Source of the DNA: Yamagishiella unicocca
Taxonomy: Eukaryota > Chlorophyta > Chlorophyceae > Chlamydomonadales > Volvocaceae
DNA length: 64,000 bases
Reading direction: 5' to 3'
Assembly: GCA_003116995.1 (NCBI GenBank)
Contig: BDSL01000017.1
Location: 868,001-932,000, forward strand
A model generated the notes under the pieces. The model did no database searches. It saw only the letters and a list, made by a program, of their open reading frames with translations, and was not told the DNA's origin. A program made the translations under genes and the position numbers. Positions 11,401 through 23,572 of this stretch are shown piece by piece (within the stretch, counting starts at the first letter, position 1; every line of letters begins with the position of its first letter).

Positions 11401-14400
11401 CCGGGCGTCGCCACGTACGTGTCGCCGCATTTCGCTATCGCACGTCCAGCCACCTCGACAAGTTCTCCAACATGCGCCCAAAGCTGGCCTCTCACACCCT
11501 TTCCCTAATTCGTGTCTATGCATAGCAGCCGGAGTAGGCATAGCTTCCGACGGTTCTCGTTTCCTCAACCAAGTTCTCCGGCATGTCTTTTTCATGTGTA
11601 CCAACGGTTTCCTACGCGGCTTCCTAGTTGACGGGTTTTCATCAGCCACACCCACCTATCCTGCCGCGATTCATGATGCAGTCCAGCAGCCCCAACCCAT
11701 CCCAACCGTCCCAACGGCCCAGTACTTGCGCAAGCGCTTTCACGATCTCCACTCTATATTTCGGTCCTTTACATACACCGCCGCCCGTTAATCGGATCGC
11801 TTTTGTACATGCCTCGTGCATCTGTATGCGATGGCATATGGAGCATTGCCCAGGTGCCCCCCTGCTGCTTCCGGCACCAGCAGCCCTCGGAGCGCACCTC
11901 GTCTGCCGCTTCCGTGTTGGCGCCGGCCTTGAGCAGCTCACGCACCATCACCACGTTCTCTTGACTAGCGGCTCGCATCAGCGATGTACAGCCATCCTGT
12001 CCGTCGGTAAGTGGGCGGCAGGGCCAGTTGTAGGTCAAGCGGTCAGTTGGTTGGCCCACTGATGAGCGGGCGGGCAGGTGGGGCCGTGGTGTGCTGTGGA
12101 CGTCCACATCGCCGCCACCGCCACACCAGCGGCACGCGATCGAGTGGCACCGGGCAGTTGGCATATGAATTCTCTTCCAAACAAATAGGCAGATCCCTGT
12201 TCCGAGACCTCTTGCCCCAGATGCAGGACGCAAGCCCGCCCCTGGAGCGTCGGCCAGCTGGTAGGGAAGCAGCAAGCACGCCGGTAGGGAAGCTGGTAGG
12301 GAAGCAGCTGGTAGGGAAGCAGCTGGTAGGGAAGCAGCAAGCATACCGTCGCCTCCATCAACCACGCACCTACCCCGCCTCGAACCATCACGCAGTCCAG
12401 CAGTCCCATGCCACCCCCCCCCTCCCGACAGCCCAATGCTGGCTCAAGAGCTTCCACGATTATTCACTCATATCTCGATACTTTCGCGCAATAGGCACCG
12501 CCGCCACTTGGTCAGGTCGCTTTCATACACGTGATGGCGATGGGCTTACACAACAGTGGCGACGCATCCACTTGTAAATAAGCATTTCGGCAAGCACCAC
12601 ACATACACGGCGGCCGCCCAATGCGGGTGAGTCGTCACAGCCCGCGGCGCAAACGGACATGCAGGCGCCTGCAGGAAGGCATGGAGCATTGCCCAGGTGC
12701 CCCCGCGCCGCTTCCGGCACCAACCCTCCCAGCGCTTCCGGCACCAACCCTCGGAGCGCACCTACCCTGCTGTCTGCCGCGTCCTTGTTGGCGCCTGCCT
12801 TGAGCAGCTCACGCACCACCTCCACGTGCCCTTCATCAGCGGCCCAAATCAGCGGTGTCCAGCCATCCTGTCCATCGATAAAAGGCGGCAGGGGCAGCGT
12901 TGTCGATCGGCCAAGCGGTCAGTTGATTGGCCCACTGAGCGGGCAGGTGGGGCCGTGGACGTCCAAACCAACGCCACCGCCACACCAGCGGCACGAGTGG
13001 CACCGGCAGCTGGCATATGGACTCCCTCCCCAACATGTAGGTTCCTGATCCGAAACCCCTTGCGCCCCAGCTGCGTGACGCGAGCCCGTCCCACGTATGT
13101 CTCTGTTCCCCCTGTTGCCTGCCCACCCGCCGCCCGGCCCCGCATCCTCCTGTACGCCACAGCACCCGCCGTGCGACCATCCTTTCTGTATTTTCACTTT
13201 CTAGCCGCCGTACACTGCCGAACTGTGTGCCGTGCCGTACCCTCCGATGCATACTCAAAGCATGCGCTCCGCCAATTCCTCTTTCGGCGCGCCGTCTGCT
13301 GGGCTTCGTCGTTGCTTTGGTCCCTAACCACCCATTTGGCCTCCGAACGCACGTGCTGACGCCCGCCGGTGCCTCCTGCCCACATGCTTCGCGACGTCCG
13401 CAATCACCGCCCGCCCTAGGCGCTGGCCGGGTGAGTTACATGGCTAGGTAGGGAGGCGTTTTTGCTATCGAATTGCTTGCATGTTCGCTTGCGTTCTTGC
13501 CTGCGAGCATCCGAGTGTCCGCCTGTGCTTTTCGCATTCCCCGGTCCCCCAAGGCGGCGCTGCGCGACTTCGGCATCCTGATACGGACGTTGGATGGCCC
13601 TGTCCGGTACTTTCCTACTTCGTTCATCCATGAGTTCACGGTCTGTATTGGGGCGGGTCCGGGCGTCGCCACGTACGTGTCGCCGCATTTCGCTATCGCA
13701 CGTCCAGCCACCTCGACAAGTTCTCCAACATGCGCCCAAAGCTGGCCTCTCACACCCTTTCCCTAATTCGTGTCTATGCATAGCAGCCGGAGTAGGCATA
13801 GCTTCCGACGGTTCTCGTTTCCTCAACCAAGTTCTCCGGCATGTCTTTTTCATGTGTACCAACGGTTTCCTACGCGGCTTCCTAGTTGACGGGTTTTCAT
13901 CAGCCACACCCACCTATCCTGCCGCGATTCATGATGCAGTCCAGCAGCCCCAACCCATCCCAACCGTCCCAACGGCCCAGTACTTGCGCAAGCGCTTTCA
14001 CGATCTCCACTCTATATTTCGGTCCTTTACATACACCGCCGCCCGTTAATCGGATCGCTTTTGTACATGCCTCGTGCATCTGTATGCGATGGCATATGGA
14101 GCATTGCCCAGGTGCCCCCCTGCTGCTTCCGGCACCAGCAGCCCTCGGAGCGCACCTCGTCTGCCGCTTCCGTGTTGGCGCCGGCCTTGAGCAGCTCACG
14201 CACCATCACCACGTCCTCTTGAATAGCGGCTCGCATCAGCGATGTACAGCCATCCTGTCCGTCGGTAAGTGGGCGGCAGGGCCAGTTGTATGTCAAGCGG
14301 TCAGTTGGTTGGCCCACTGATGAGCGGGCGGGCAGGTGGGGCCGTGGTGTGCTGTGGACGTCCACATCGCCGCCACCGCCACACCAGCGGCACGCGATCG

Positions 14401-17400
14401 AGTGGCACCGGGCAGTTGGCATATGAATTCTCTTCCAAACAAATAGGCAGATCCCTGTTCCGAGACCTCTTGCCCCAGATGCAGGACGCAAGCCCGCCCC
14501 TGGAGCGTCGGCCAGCTGGTAGGGAAGCAGCAAGCACGCCGGTAGGGAAGCTGGTAGGGAAGCAGCTGGTAGGGAAGCAGCTGGTAGGGAAGCAGCAAGC
14601 ATACCGTCGCCTCCATCAACCACGCACCTACCCCGCCTCGAACCATCACGCAGTCCAGCAGTCCCATGCCACCCCCCCCTCCCGACAGCCCAATGCTGGC
14701 TCAAGAGCTTCCACGATTATTCACTCATATCTCGATACTTTCGCGCAATAGGCACCGCCGCCACTTGGTCAGGTCGCTTTCATACACGTGATGGCGATGG
14801 GCTTACACAACAGTGGCGACGCATCCACTTGTAAATAAGCATTTCGGCAAGCACCACACATACACGGCGGCCGCCCAATGCGGGTGAGTCGTCACAGCCC
14901 GCGGCGCAAACGGACATGCAGGCGCCTGCAGGAAGGCATGGCGCATTGCCCAGGTGCCCCCGCGCCGCTTCCGGCACCAACCCTCCCAGCGCTTCCGGCA
15001 CCAACCCTCGGAGCGCACCTACCCTGCTGTCTGCCGCGTCCTTGTTGGCGCCTGCCTTGAGCAGCTCACGCACCACCTCCACGTGCCCTTCATCAGCGGC
15101 CCAAATCAGCGGTGTCCAGCCATCCTGTCCATCGATAAAAGGCGGCAGGGGCAGCGTTGTCGATCGGCCAAGCGGTCAGTTGATTGGCCCACTGAGCGGG
15201 CAGGTGGGGCCGTGGACGTCCAAACCAACGCCACCGCCACACCAGCGGCACGAGTGGCACCGGCAGCTGGCATATGGACTCCCTCCCCAACATGTAGGTT
15301 CCTGATCCGAAACCCCTTGCGCCCCAGCGAGCTGCGTGACGCGAGCCCGTCCCACGTATGTCTCTGTTCCCCCTGTTGCCTGCCCACCCGCCGCCCGGCC
15401 CCGCATCCTCCTGTACGCCACAGCACCCGCCGTGCGACCATCCTTTCTGTATTTTCACTTTCTAGCCGCCGTACACTGCCGAACTGTGTGCCGTGCCGTA
15501 CCCTCCGATGCATACTCAAAGCATGCGCTCCGCCAATTCCTCTTTCGGCGCGCCGTCTGCTGGGCTTCGTCGTTGCTTTGGTCCCTAACCACCCATTTGG
15601 CCTCCGAACGCACGTGCTGACGCCCGCCGGTGCCTCCTGCCCACATGCTTCGCGACGTCCGCAATCACCGCCCGCCCTAGGCGCTGGCCGGGTGAGTTAC
15701 ATGGCTAGGTAGGGAGGCGTTTTTGCTATCGAATTGCTAGCTTGCATGTTCGCTTGCGTTCTTGCCTGCGAGCATCCGAGTGTCCGCCTGTGCTTTTCGC
15801 ATTCCCCGGTCCCCCAAGGCGGCGCTGCGCGACTTCGGCATCCTGATACGGACGTTGGATGGCCCTGTCCGGTACTTTCCTACTTCGTTCATCCATGAGT
15901 TCACGGTCTGTATTGGGGCGGGTCCGGGCGTCGCCACGTACGTGTCGCCGCATTTCGCTATCGCACGTCCAGCCACCTCGACAAGTTCTCCAACATGCGC
16001 CCAAAGCTGGCCTCTCACACCCTTTCCCTAATAATTCGTGTCTATGCATAGCAGCCGGAGTAGGCATAGCTTCCGACGGTTCTCGTTTCCTCAACCAAGT
16101 TCTCCGGCATGTCTTTTTCATGTGTACCAACGGTTTCCTACGCGGCTTCCTAGTTGACGGGTTTTCATCAGCCACACCCACCTATCCTGCCGCGATTCAT
16201 GATGCAGTCCAGCAGCCCCAACCCATCCCAACCGTCCCAACGGCCCAGTACTTGCGCAAGCGCTTTCACGATCTCCACTCTATATTTCGGTCCTTTACAT
16301 ACACCGCCGCCCGTTAATCGGATCGCTTTTGTACATGCCTCGTGCATCTGTATGCGATGGCATATGGAGCATTGCCCAGGTGCCCCCCTGCTGCTTCCGG
16401 CACCAGCAGCCCTCGGAGCGCACCTCGTCTGCCGCTTCCGTGTTGGCGCCGGCCTTGAGCAGCTCACGCACCATCACCACGTTCTCTTGACTAGCGGCTC
16501 GCATCAGCGATGTACAGCCATCCTGTCCGTCGGTAAGTAGGCGGCAGGGCCAGTTGTAGGTCAAGCGGTCAGTTGGTTGGCCCACTGATGAGCGGGCGGG
16601 CAGGTGGGGCCGTGGTGTGCTGTGGACGTCCACATCGCCGCCACCGTCACACCAGCGGCACGCGATCGAGTGGCACCGGGCAGTTGGCATATGAATTCTC
16701 TTCCAAACAAATAGGCAGATCCCTGTTCCGAGACCTCTTGCCCCAGATGCAGGACGCAAGCCCGCCCCTGGAGCGTCGGCCAGCTGGTAGGGAAGCAGCA
16801 AGCACGCCGGTAGGGAAGCTGGTAGGGAAGCAGCTGGTAGGGAAGCAGCTGGTAGGGAAGCAGCAAGCATACCGTCACCTCCATCAACCACGCACCTACC
16901 CCGCCTCGAACCATCACGCAGTCCAGCAGTCCCATGCCACCCCCCCCCTCCCGACAGCCCAATGCTGGCTCAAGAGCTTCCACGATTATTCACTCATATC
17001 TCGATACTTTCGCGCAATAGGCACCGCCGCCACTTGGTCAGGTCGCTTTCATACACGTGATGGCGATGGGCTTACACAACAGTGGCGACGCATCCACTTG
17101 TAAATAAGCATTTCGGCAAGCACCACACATACACGGCGGCCGCCCAATGCGGGTGAGTCGTCACAGCCCGCGGCGCAAACGGACATGCAGGCGCCTGCAG
17201 GAAGGCATGGAGCATTGCCCAGGTGCCCCCGCGCCGCTTCCGGCACCAACCCTCCCAGCGCTTCCGGCACCAACCCTCGGAGCGCACCTACCCTGCTGTC
17301 TGCCGCGTCCTTGTTGGCGCCTGCCTTGAGCAGCTCACGCACCACCTCCACGTGCCCTTCATCAGCGGCCCAAATCAGCGGTGTCCAGCCATCCTGTCCA

Positions 17401-20400
17401 TCGATAAAAGGCGGCAGGGGCAGCGTTGTCGATCGGCCAAGCGGTCAGTTGATTGGCCCACTGAGCGGGCAGGTGGGGCCGTGGACGTCCAAACCAACGC
17501 CACCGCCACACCAGCGGCACGAGTGGCACCGGCAGCTGGCATATGGACTCCCTCCCCAACACGTAGGTTCCTGATCCGAAACCCCTTGCGCCCCAGCGAG
17601 CTGCGTGACGCGAGCCCGTCCCACGTATGTCTCTGTTCCCCCTGTTGCCTGCCCACCCGCCGCCCGGCCCCGCATCCTCCTGTACGCCACAGCACCCGCC
17701 GTGCGACCATCCTTTCTGTATTTTCACTTTCTAGCCGCCGTACACTGCCGAACTGTGTGCCGTGCCGTACCCTCCGATGCATACTCAAAGCATGCGCTCC
17801 GCCAATTCCTCTTTCGGCGCGCCGTCTGCTGGGCTTCGTCGTTGCTTTGGTCCCTAACCACCCATTTGGCCTCCGAACGCACGTGCTGACGCCCGCCGGT
17901 GCCTCCTGCCTCCATGCTTCGCGACGTCCGCAATCACCGCCCGCCCTAGGCGCTGGCCGGGTGAGTTACATGGCTAGGTAGGGAGGCGTTTTTGCTATCG
18001 AATTGCTTGCATGTTCGCTTGCGTTCTTGCCTGCGAGCATCCGAGTGTCCGCCTGTGCTTTTCGCATTCCCCGGTCCCCCAAGGCGGCGCTGCGCGACTT
18101 CGGCATCCTGATACGGACGTTGGATGGCCCTGTCCGGTACTTTCCTACTTCGTTCATCCATGAGTTCACGGTCTGTATTGGGGCGGGTCCGGGCGTCGCC
18201 ACGTACGTGTCGCCGCATTTCGCTATCGCATGTCCAGCCACCTCGACAAGTTCCACCATGCGCCAAAAGCTGGCCTCTCACACCGTTTCTCTAATTCGTG
18301 CCTATGCATAGCAGCCGGAGTAGGCATAGCTTCCGGCCGTTCTCGTTTCCTCAACCAAGTTCTCCGGCATGTATTAAACATGTGTACCAACGGTTTCCTA
18401 CGCGGCTTCCTAGTTGACGGGTTTTCATCAGCCACGTCCACCTATCCTGCCGCGATTCATGCTGCAGTCCAGCAGCCCCAACCCATCCCAACCGCCCCAA
18501 CGGCCCAGTACTTGCGCAAGCGCTTTCACGATCTCCACTCTATATTTCGGTCCTTTACATACACCGCCGCCAGTTAATCGGATCGCTTTTGTACATGCCT
18601 CGTGCATCTGTATGCGATGGCATATGGAGCATTGCCCAGGTGCCCCGCGCGCGCCACTTCGGGCACCAGCAGCCCTCGGAGCGCACCTTGTCTGCTGCTT
18701 CCGTCTTGGCTTTGGCCTTGAGCAGCTTACGCACCACCTCCACGTGCTCTTCCTTAGCGGCGAAAATCAGCGGTGTCCAGCCATCCTGTCCGTCGATAAG
18801 TGGGCGGCAGGGCCAGTTGCTAGTGGTCAGTTGGTTGGCCCACTGAGCGGGCAGGTGGGGCCGTGGGGTGCTGTGGACGTCCACACCGCCGCCACCGCCA
18901 CCAGCGGCATCAGCGGCATGCGGTCGAGTGGCACCGGGCAGTTGGCATATGAATTCTCTTCCAAACAAATAGGCAGATCCCTGTCCCACGCACCTACCCT
19001 GCCGCGAACCATCACGCAGTCCAGCAGTCCCATGCCACCCCCCCCTCCCGACAGCCCAATGCTGGCTCAAGCGCTTCCACGACTCTTCACTCATATCTCG
19101 ATACTTTCGTGCAATAGGCACCGCCGCCACTTGGTCAGGTCGCTTTCATACACGTGATGGCGATGGCTTACACAACACGCAGTGGTGACGCATCCACTGG
19201 TCAATAAGCATTTCCGTCGGCAATCAAACACCGTATGCACTTGGCGGCCACCCAAGCAATGCGGGTGAGTTGCGACGGCCCGCGGCGCAAGAAACGGACA
19301 TGCGGCGTCTGCAGGAAGGCATGGAGCATTTACCAGGTGCCCCCGCGCTGGTATGGTTCCGGCACCAACTCTTGGAGCGCACCTCGTTCACCGCTTCCTT
19401 GTTGGCGCCGGCCTTGAGCAGCTTAAGCACCACCTTCACGTTCCCTTCACTAGCGGCTCGCATCAGCGGTGTCATCCCAGCCTGTCCATCGTAAAGCGGG
19501 GGGGGGGCAGCGTTGTCTATCAGACAGTCAGTTGGCTGGCTGGTGCCCCTACACAGGTGGTGCATGGCTGTCGAGCCCACTGAGTGGACACATGGGGCCG
19601 TTGGGCGGAGGGAGGTGGTGTGGCGGTGTGCTGTATGTTGGCGTTCTCACCGCCGCCGACTCCAAAAGATGTTTATGATCACCCGTGGAACATCTGAGGC
19701 CAGGCCCCCAGAACGGCCATGGCTGTAGCAGACCTCTGCCACCGCCACACGCACCAGGAGCAGAGAGGACCACACCAACCCATGGCGCACGGATACAAAC
19801 CTCACCGGGCAAGTTACGTCACCGGGCAGCAGGGCACACCCCTCACTACACTGATAAGCGCAACGGCGGCGGTGCAGCGAGGCCACCACCTGACACCAGT
19901 CCAGTTGCACCCTCAACGGTGCTCTGGGACGGCACTCACCCGTTTGATTTCGCTCTCAGGACACCACCTCTGCATTGCCACGTGCACAAACCTAAGAAGT
20001 TCTGGATTGGACCTCCCACCCTACCCTACCTAGCGGACAGCAACGAATGACTTTCTGTCATCATTCGCATCATGCTTCCACGTTTCCTGTAACATCAGAT
20101 TTCCTGGTATCTACAGAACCTGACGACAACAGCCTCCGCCAGCGGGTGAGGAGCGAGGGGCGCACCCAGCCTGCTGCACTCGGTTCGTCCTCCGTACGTA
20201 ACCCGGAGGCCACCCCCGCCCTCACAGCGTATGTTGCACACCAACAGCTTCAAATCAACCTAGACACAGCCTGGGCACACAGGTGGCGGTGCGTGGTGAG
20301 TGCCCGCTTTCCCCTAGTAGTGCCGCAAGCAACATTTTGCCGATATCAATTGGTTAAATGTATGATGAATCGATATCAATCGCTTGGTAAATGACAAAGA

Positions 20401-23111
20401 TACGGACACTAGTTGCTCGCTTTAATGTTGTAAGCTTTTCTCCTATTTACCGCTGCGCAGGAGATAGACGCAAGCACGGCACGTGGCGTACCTCGTCACG
20501 CTCCTCGAGCCACTGCTTCGCATTGGAAGGTTGAGGCACCGGCAGCTCTGCTGCGTCCACCTGATCGTGTTCGAGCTCATGCTGCTTCAGCCATGATTGA
20601 ATCGAGTTACGCAGCGTAATGTTGCCGATCAGCGTCTTGGACGTGAGGGACAGGTCTGAGGCATCGAGTAGTGGGCCGGTGGGCGGAGGCAGGGTTGAGT
20701 GGGGGGGCGACGACATCTACCCAGGAAAGAAGTAAGGTAAATAGAGCTTATAATGCGTGAAAGTAATCGAATACATACCGCCAAAAATGGTGACCTTGGA
20801 GGCGGCCACTCGGTAAAAGTAAGGCAACATGCGGGATGAACGGACGCGTGATCCTGAAATGTTGAATGCGCGGGCTTTGAGATCCCTATGCCGTCCAGCA
20901 TTTCCTCACTCGCAAACACACCGCTTGATGATAGATGCGGATGCGGTGCCTGCTCGCAGCCCATGCGTGTCAGATACATCGGCACACATCCATGCCATGC
21001 TATGCGACAGCGGTCTGTGCCGGAAGGGAAATAAAGGAGGGCAGGGGGAAGGCCAGTAGCGTCCGGGTGGTCTTTGCCGCTGGACCGGACCACTCACTGG
21101 TGATGGGATTGGTGTTCCTCTTGGCCAGGTGCCGCTGGATGGCTTCCCGCTCGAACGAGTGGCCGCCCTCCAAAATGACCGGGTCACGCATCACACGCAG
21201 CGTAATGGAACAGACGAACTCCGGCGGCATGGACCTGGCCGCAGTAGTGGCACGGCGGCTGCTGGAGCTGTTACCCCCACCATCGACGCCCCACTGCTGG
21301 CACAATGCCAGAGCTGCCACGATCTGCGATAGGTACCGCTCCTCCATGTGCCGCTTTCCCCGATGCAGCTCCGTCAGCTCCCCCTGCTGCTGTGCGGCGC
21401 TGATGTCGTCCGCAGCCTGCGGCCACATTTCGACAGCAGGCATCGTACTCACTAATACCCGCATGTGGTAGGTTCAATAAGCTAAGGGGGCATGAGTCTA
21501 GTTCCACCATGCATCATGCACAACAGCTGTGATGCGCACAAGCGCCCACTCGGCAGCGAGGACATGCATGTGTACGTGTTGGAAAGAACTCCACCAGACC
21601 ACGTTGGCCACGTGGTGCGCACTCGCTCCCCCCAAATTGTGACAACTCGTTTCCTAACGTTCTTGTCGGCTTTGGGGGGAAATCGTCCTCAGATTTCTGG
21701 CAATCAACCTAACTTGTCCAGCAAGCACCAACCCGATGACACCACCCCTTATCCAGTCTCTATGCACCCTGCTCCCACTGCCAGTTCCCACGTGTATCAT
21801 ACCTGCGCGCTCATGCCTGTGGCGCTCTTCTCCACCACACCTGCCTGCTCCAGGCTGGCCAGCACTGCAGCCGCGATGCGCTTCGCCTCGACCATTGCCG
21901 TGTCATCAGCAGCTGAGCTGCTGGCCGCACGCTCTGCGACCTGCTGCGCGTTCGCCCTCGGACAATCCATCTGCTCAAATAGCTTCCATGCCTGGGCCTC
22001 GAAGCCAAGTAGCACCTCGAGTGGCACGTTGGCCAGGTCGGCTTGCAAGTCGACCAACTCGGCGTGCTGTTCATCAATGCCCATGGAGGTTTGGACGGCG
22101 CTCAGGTCGTTTGACAGCCGCTTCGCGACGGCCCTCAACTCCGCTACGTATTTGCCTGGTGGGTGGGTGGGCGGGTGTCACATGGGACGTGGGGGGATCG
22201 ACTGCCTTCGTCCATGTCGCGTCCAAGTGCCCCGCCCCTGAGCCCTGACAGAGCTACCAGGACGGAGATCGCGATGTAACTCAGCACGCCGTGTGATGGA
22301 GAGCATGCCGTCGTGCAGATACCATGAGGACGACGTCTCTGCCGCCGCGCCCTCATAGTGCAAAGGTCACCCGCTAGGTTCCCTTGCGTGCTACGCTGGC
22401 CATCTGATTATTTGCACGCCGCCGCGGCGCATTCTCTTTCTTCAAGGACGTCGCTGCAGCATCTGAAGCGCGGGGTATTCGGCAAAGCTGTTCTGCTTGT
22501 AAACGTTTAACTTCTGCTAGCTATTTTGAGGTAAACATTCACCGTGTGTCAGGATGTTAATCCTTGCCTGTACAGGCGCTTCCCTAACATGTACACGGGC
22601 GTACGCAGTACTCCCAGCTCAATATGCTCAATAACAACTTTGTTTCATCCTTCATCCAGCATCCCAGCGCACCAGCAGTGAAGAACTTGGCAATGGTCGA
22701 CATTTTGGCCAGACGCTCCGCCACGGCCAGGCAGTCGGCCATTGATTTATTCAACCCCTGTTGTTTAAAATAGGAACGAACAAAAAAAGGAATACGACTC
22801 AAACCAGGCACAGGTCGCACAGTCTGCTCATGTACCAATCTACCGGTACCCATTAACCAGCGATGCTTAAAAATAAAATTTCTTTTTGAAACCGGCGTCA
22901 CCCTTAAATATCCTACCTCTAGGGCGGAAATGGTATCGGGCTTGGACAGGCGGCAGACTGCCTGCCTGGCAGCTTCCACTCCCGCAGCCACGCGTTGCAC
23001 CAGCTCGCTCATGGCAATACCATCTTGCTTAATATCGTTGAGGTCCGCCAACGCAGCCGCCGCCTTAGAGGCCACGCTGGCGATGCTGGCCACCAACCCA
23101 TTTGCATCCAT
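3208..23111 (-). CDS. MLKL/HeLo-like bundle, U-box and 15-ankyrin-repeat protein (21 exons, 919 aa)
   Basis: Exons on the minus strand: 23111-22917, 22757-22595, 22155-21803, 21416-21098, 20655-20492; fifteen ankyrin exons between 19481 and 5074; terminal exon 3273-3208 (GGKKALHFAEDNV..., TGA). All phases join in frame. Residues 1-130 are helical; the stretch LAKMSTIAKFFTAG matches the pattern of the MLKL-type four-helix bundle used by cell-death effectors and plant HeLo proteins (family knowledge). Residues about 300-370 form a U-box split by a phase-1 intron (PPEFVCSITLRVMRDPV, GHSFER, NPIT, then LTSKTLIGNITLRNSIQSW), expected to recruit an E2 and ubiquitylate bound targets. Residues 399-898 are ankyrin repeats, the likely binding surface. 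The donor of exon 2 (T|GTACAT) is the weakest junction. A ligand, partner or death function is inference. No TGTAA signal was found downstream. Confidence 0.82.
9285..16861. repeat. 15-bp minisatellites in the array introns
   Basis: Short tracts of the unit AGCTGGTAGGGAAGC occur at about 9285-9355, 12259-12335, 14516-14592 and 16785-16861, each with four or five imperfect units. They sit at equivalent places of successive array units and are open in several frames because 15 is a multiple of three. They lie within introns of the U-box/ankyrin gene. Confidence 0.85.
11090..18230. repeat. three near-identical 2.26-kb tandem units inside the ankyrin array
   Basis: Landmarks recur with periods of 2257-2258 and then 2268-2269 bases (11898/14156/16424 and 12766/15023/17292 for the two ankyrin exons of each unit). 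Each unit holds two different ankyrin exons, a 15-bp minisatellite and a roughly 900-bp intron repeat. The difference in period comes from small indels, for example four extra bases near 15329 and near 15737. A fourth, diverged unit is suggested by the exon at 18687 (period 2263) and a diverged upstream one by 10522. The very high identity implies recent unequal exchange or conversion. Confidence 0.92.
19482..20491. other. intron between the U-box exon and the first ankyrin exon
   Basis: This is the spacer between exon 5 and the first ankyrin exon of the large minus-strand gene. It has no coding frame I can support. Its left part (19482-20227) is absent from the duplicate locus, while 20228 onward is shared with 35678 onward, which places the rearrangement junction here. 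Confidence 0.6.
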
Positions 23112-23530
23112 AGCGGCGACTGCAGCACTTCGTGCTAAATGTTCTTACAACGTATATCTTTATTTGGTGCGGAGTTAATAACTGAAGTGCCGTTCCGTGA
23201 ACCTTCCAGGCCAAGCGGCCGTACGAGGGTACCCTCTGGCAACTGTCTCTTAAGCCGTGTTCCCGCCCTTGCGAGTTCCGTAAAAGTAACATGAAGGGTA
23301 TCGGCATCGGTGCGGGTGATGTGAGCGGTGCAATAGGTGGGATCAGGCGAGTAATAAGTGGGAACACGTACGGTTGCGAGTCTGCTGGATGGCCGCGTGC
23401 CCAGTCTCTTAAGCCGTGTTCCTGCCCTTGTGGCTTGTGTCCGCGCCCGGAGTATATCACAGCGCATGTGTACATGGATTATTACGGTGCACTAGGCAGG
23501 AGATGTTTGTTAACGGGAACACTGTGTATA
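20228..23530. repeat. segmental duplication, block 2 of copy A
   Basis: This segment, holding the U-box and N-terminal exons, is repeated in direct orientation at 35678-38084 and, after a 1.67-kb insertion, at 39757-40080. For example 21492 matches 36324. It includes two copies of a CTTAAGCCGTGTTCC motif near 23248 and 23402 that recur in the partner. Confidence 0.88.
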
Positions 23531-23572
23531 TAACTCGAAGTTTAGCTCCGAGTGCCGTCCGCTGTGTCGTGA

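Larger units (their letters stand above)
3900..18570. repeat. about 900-bp intron repeat, six copies in the array
   Basis: A conserved intron segment (from the GCGCGCCGTCTGCTGGG region to the ACACCGCCGCC region) recurs at about 3900-4840, 7090-8005, 10900-11790, 13160-14050, 15440-16320 and 17730-18575. A further copy lies at 34200-35105 in the duplicated locus and a strongly diverged one at 29860-30620 outside any ankyrin gene. It has no long open frame. It may be an old transposon whose copies were multiplied by the array, or simply ancestral intron. Confidence 0.75.
5074..19481 (-). repeat. tandem array of single-repeat ankyrin exons
   Basis: Fifteen phase-0 exons each encode exactly one ankyrin repeat (pattern DGWTPLMxAA..G.V.VVR.LL then KAGANK). 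In transcript order: 19481-19383, 18785-18687, 17393-17292, 16522-16424, 15124-15023, 14254-14156, 12867-12766, 11996-11898, 10620-10522, 9853-9755, 9014-8916, 8335-8237, 6743-6642, 5751-5650, 5172-5074. Ten are 99 nt (33 codons) and five are 102 nt (34 codons), so any number of exons keeps the frame. The acceptor context is conserved (GACGGACAG or GATGGACAG) and the usual donor is GAG|GTGCGC. The 8237 exon instead uses GTGAGC, and the three 102-nt exons at 12766, 15023 and 17292 use AGG|GTAGGT. Intron DNA is repeated along with the exons. Confidence 0.93.
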
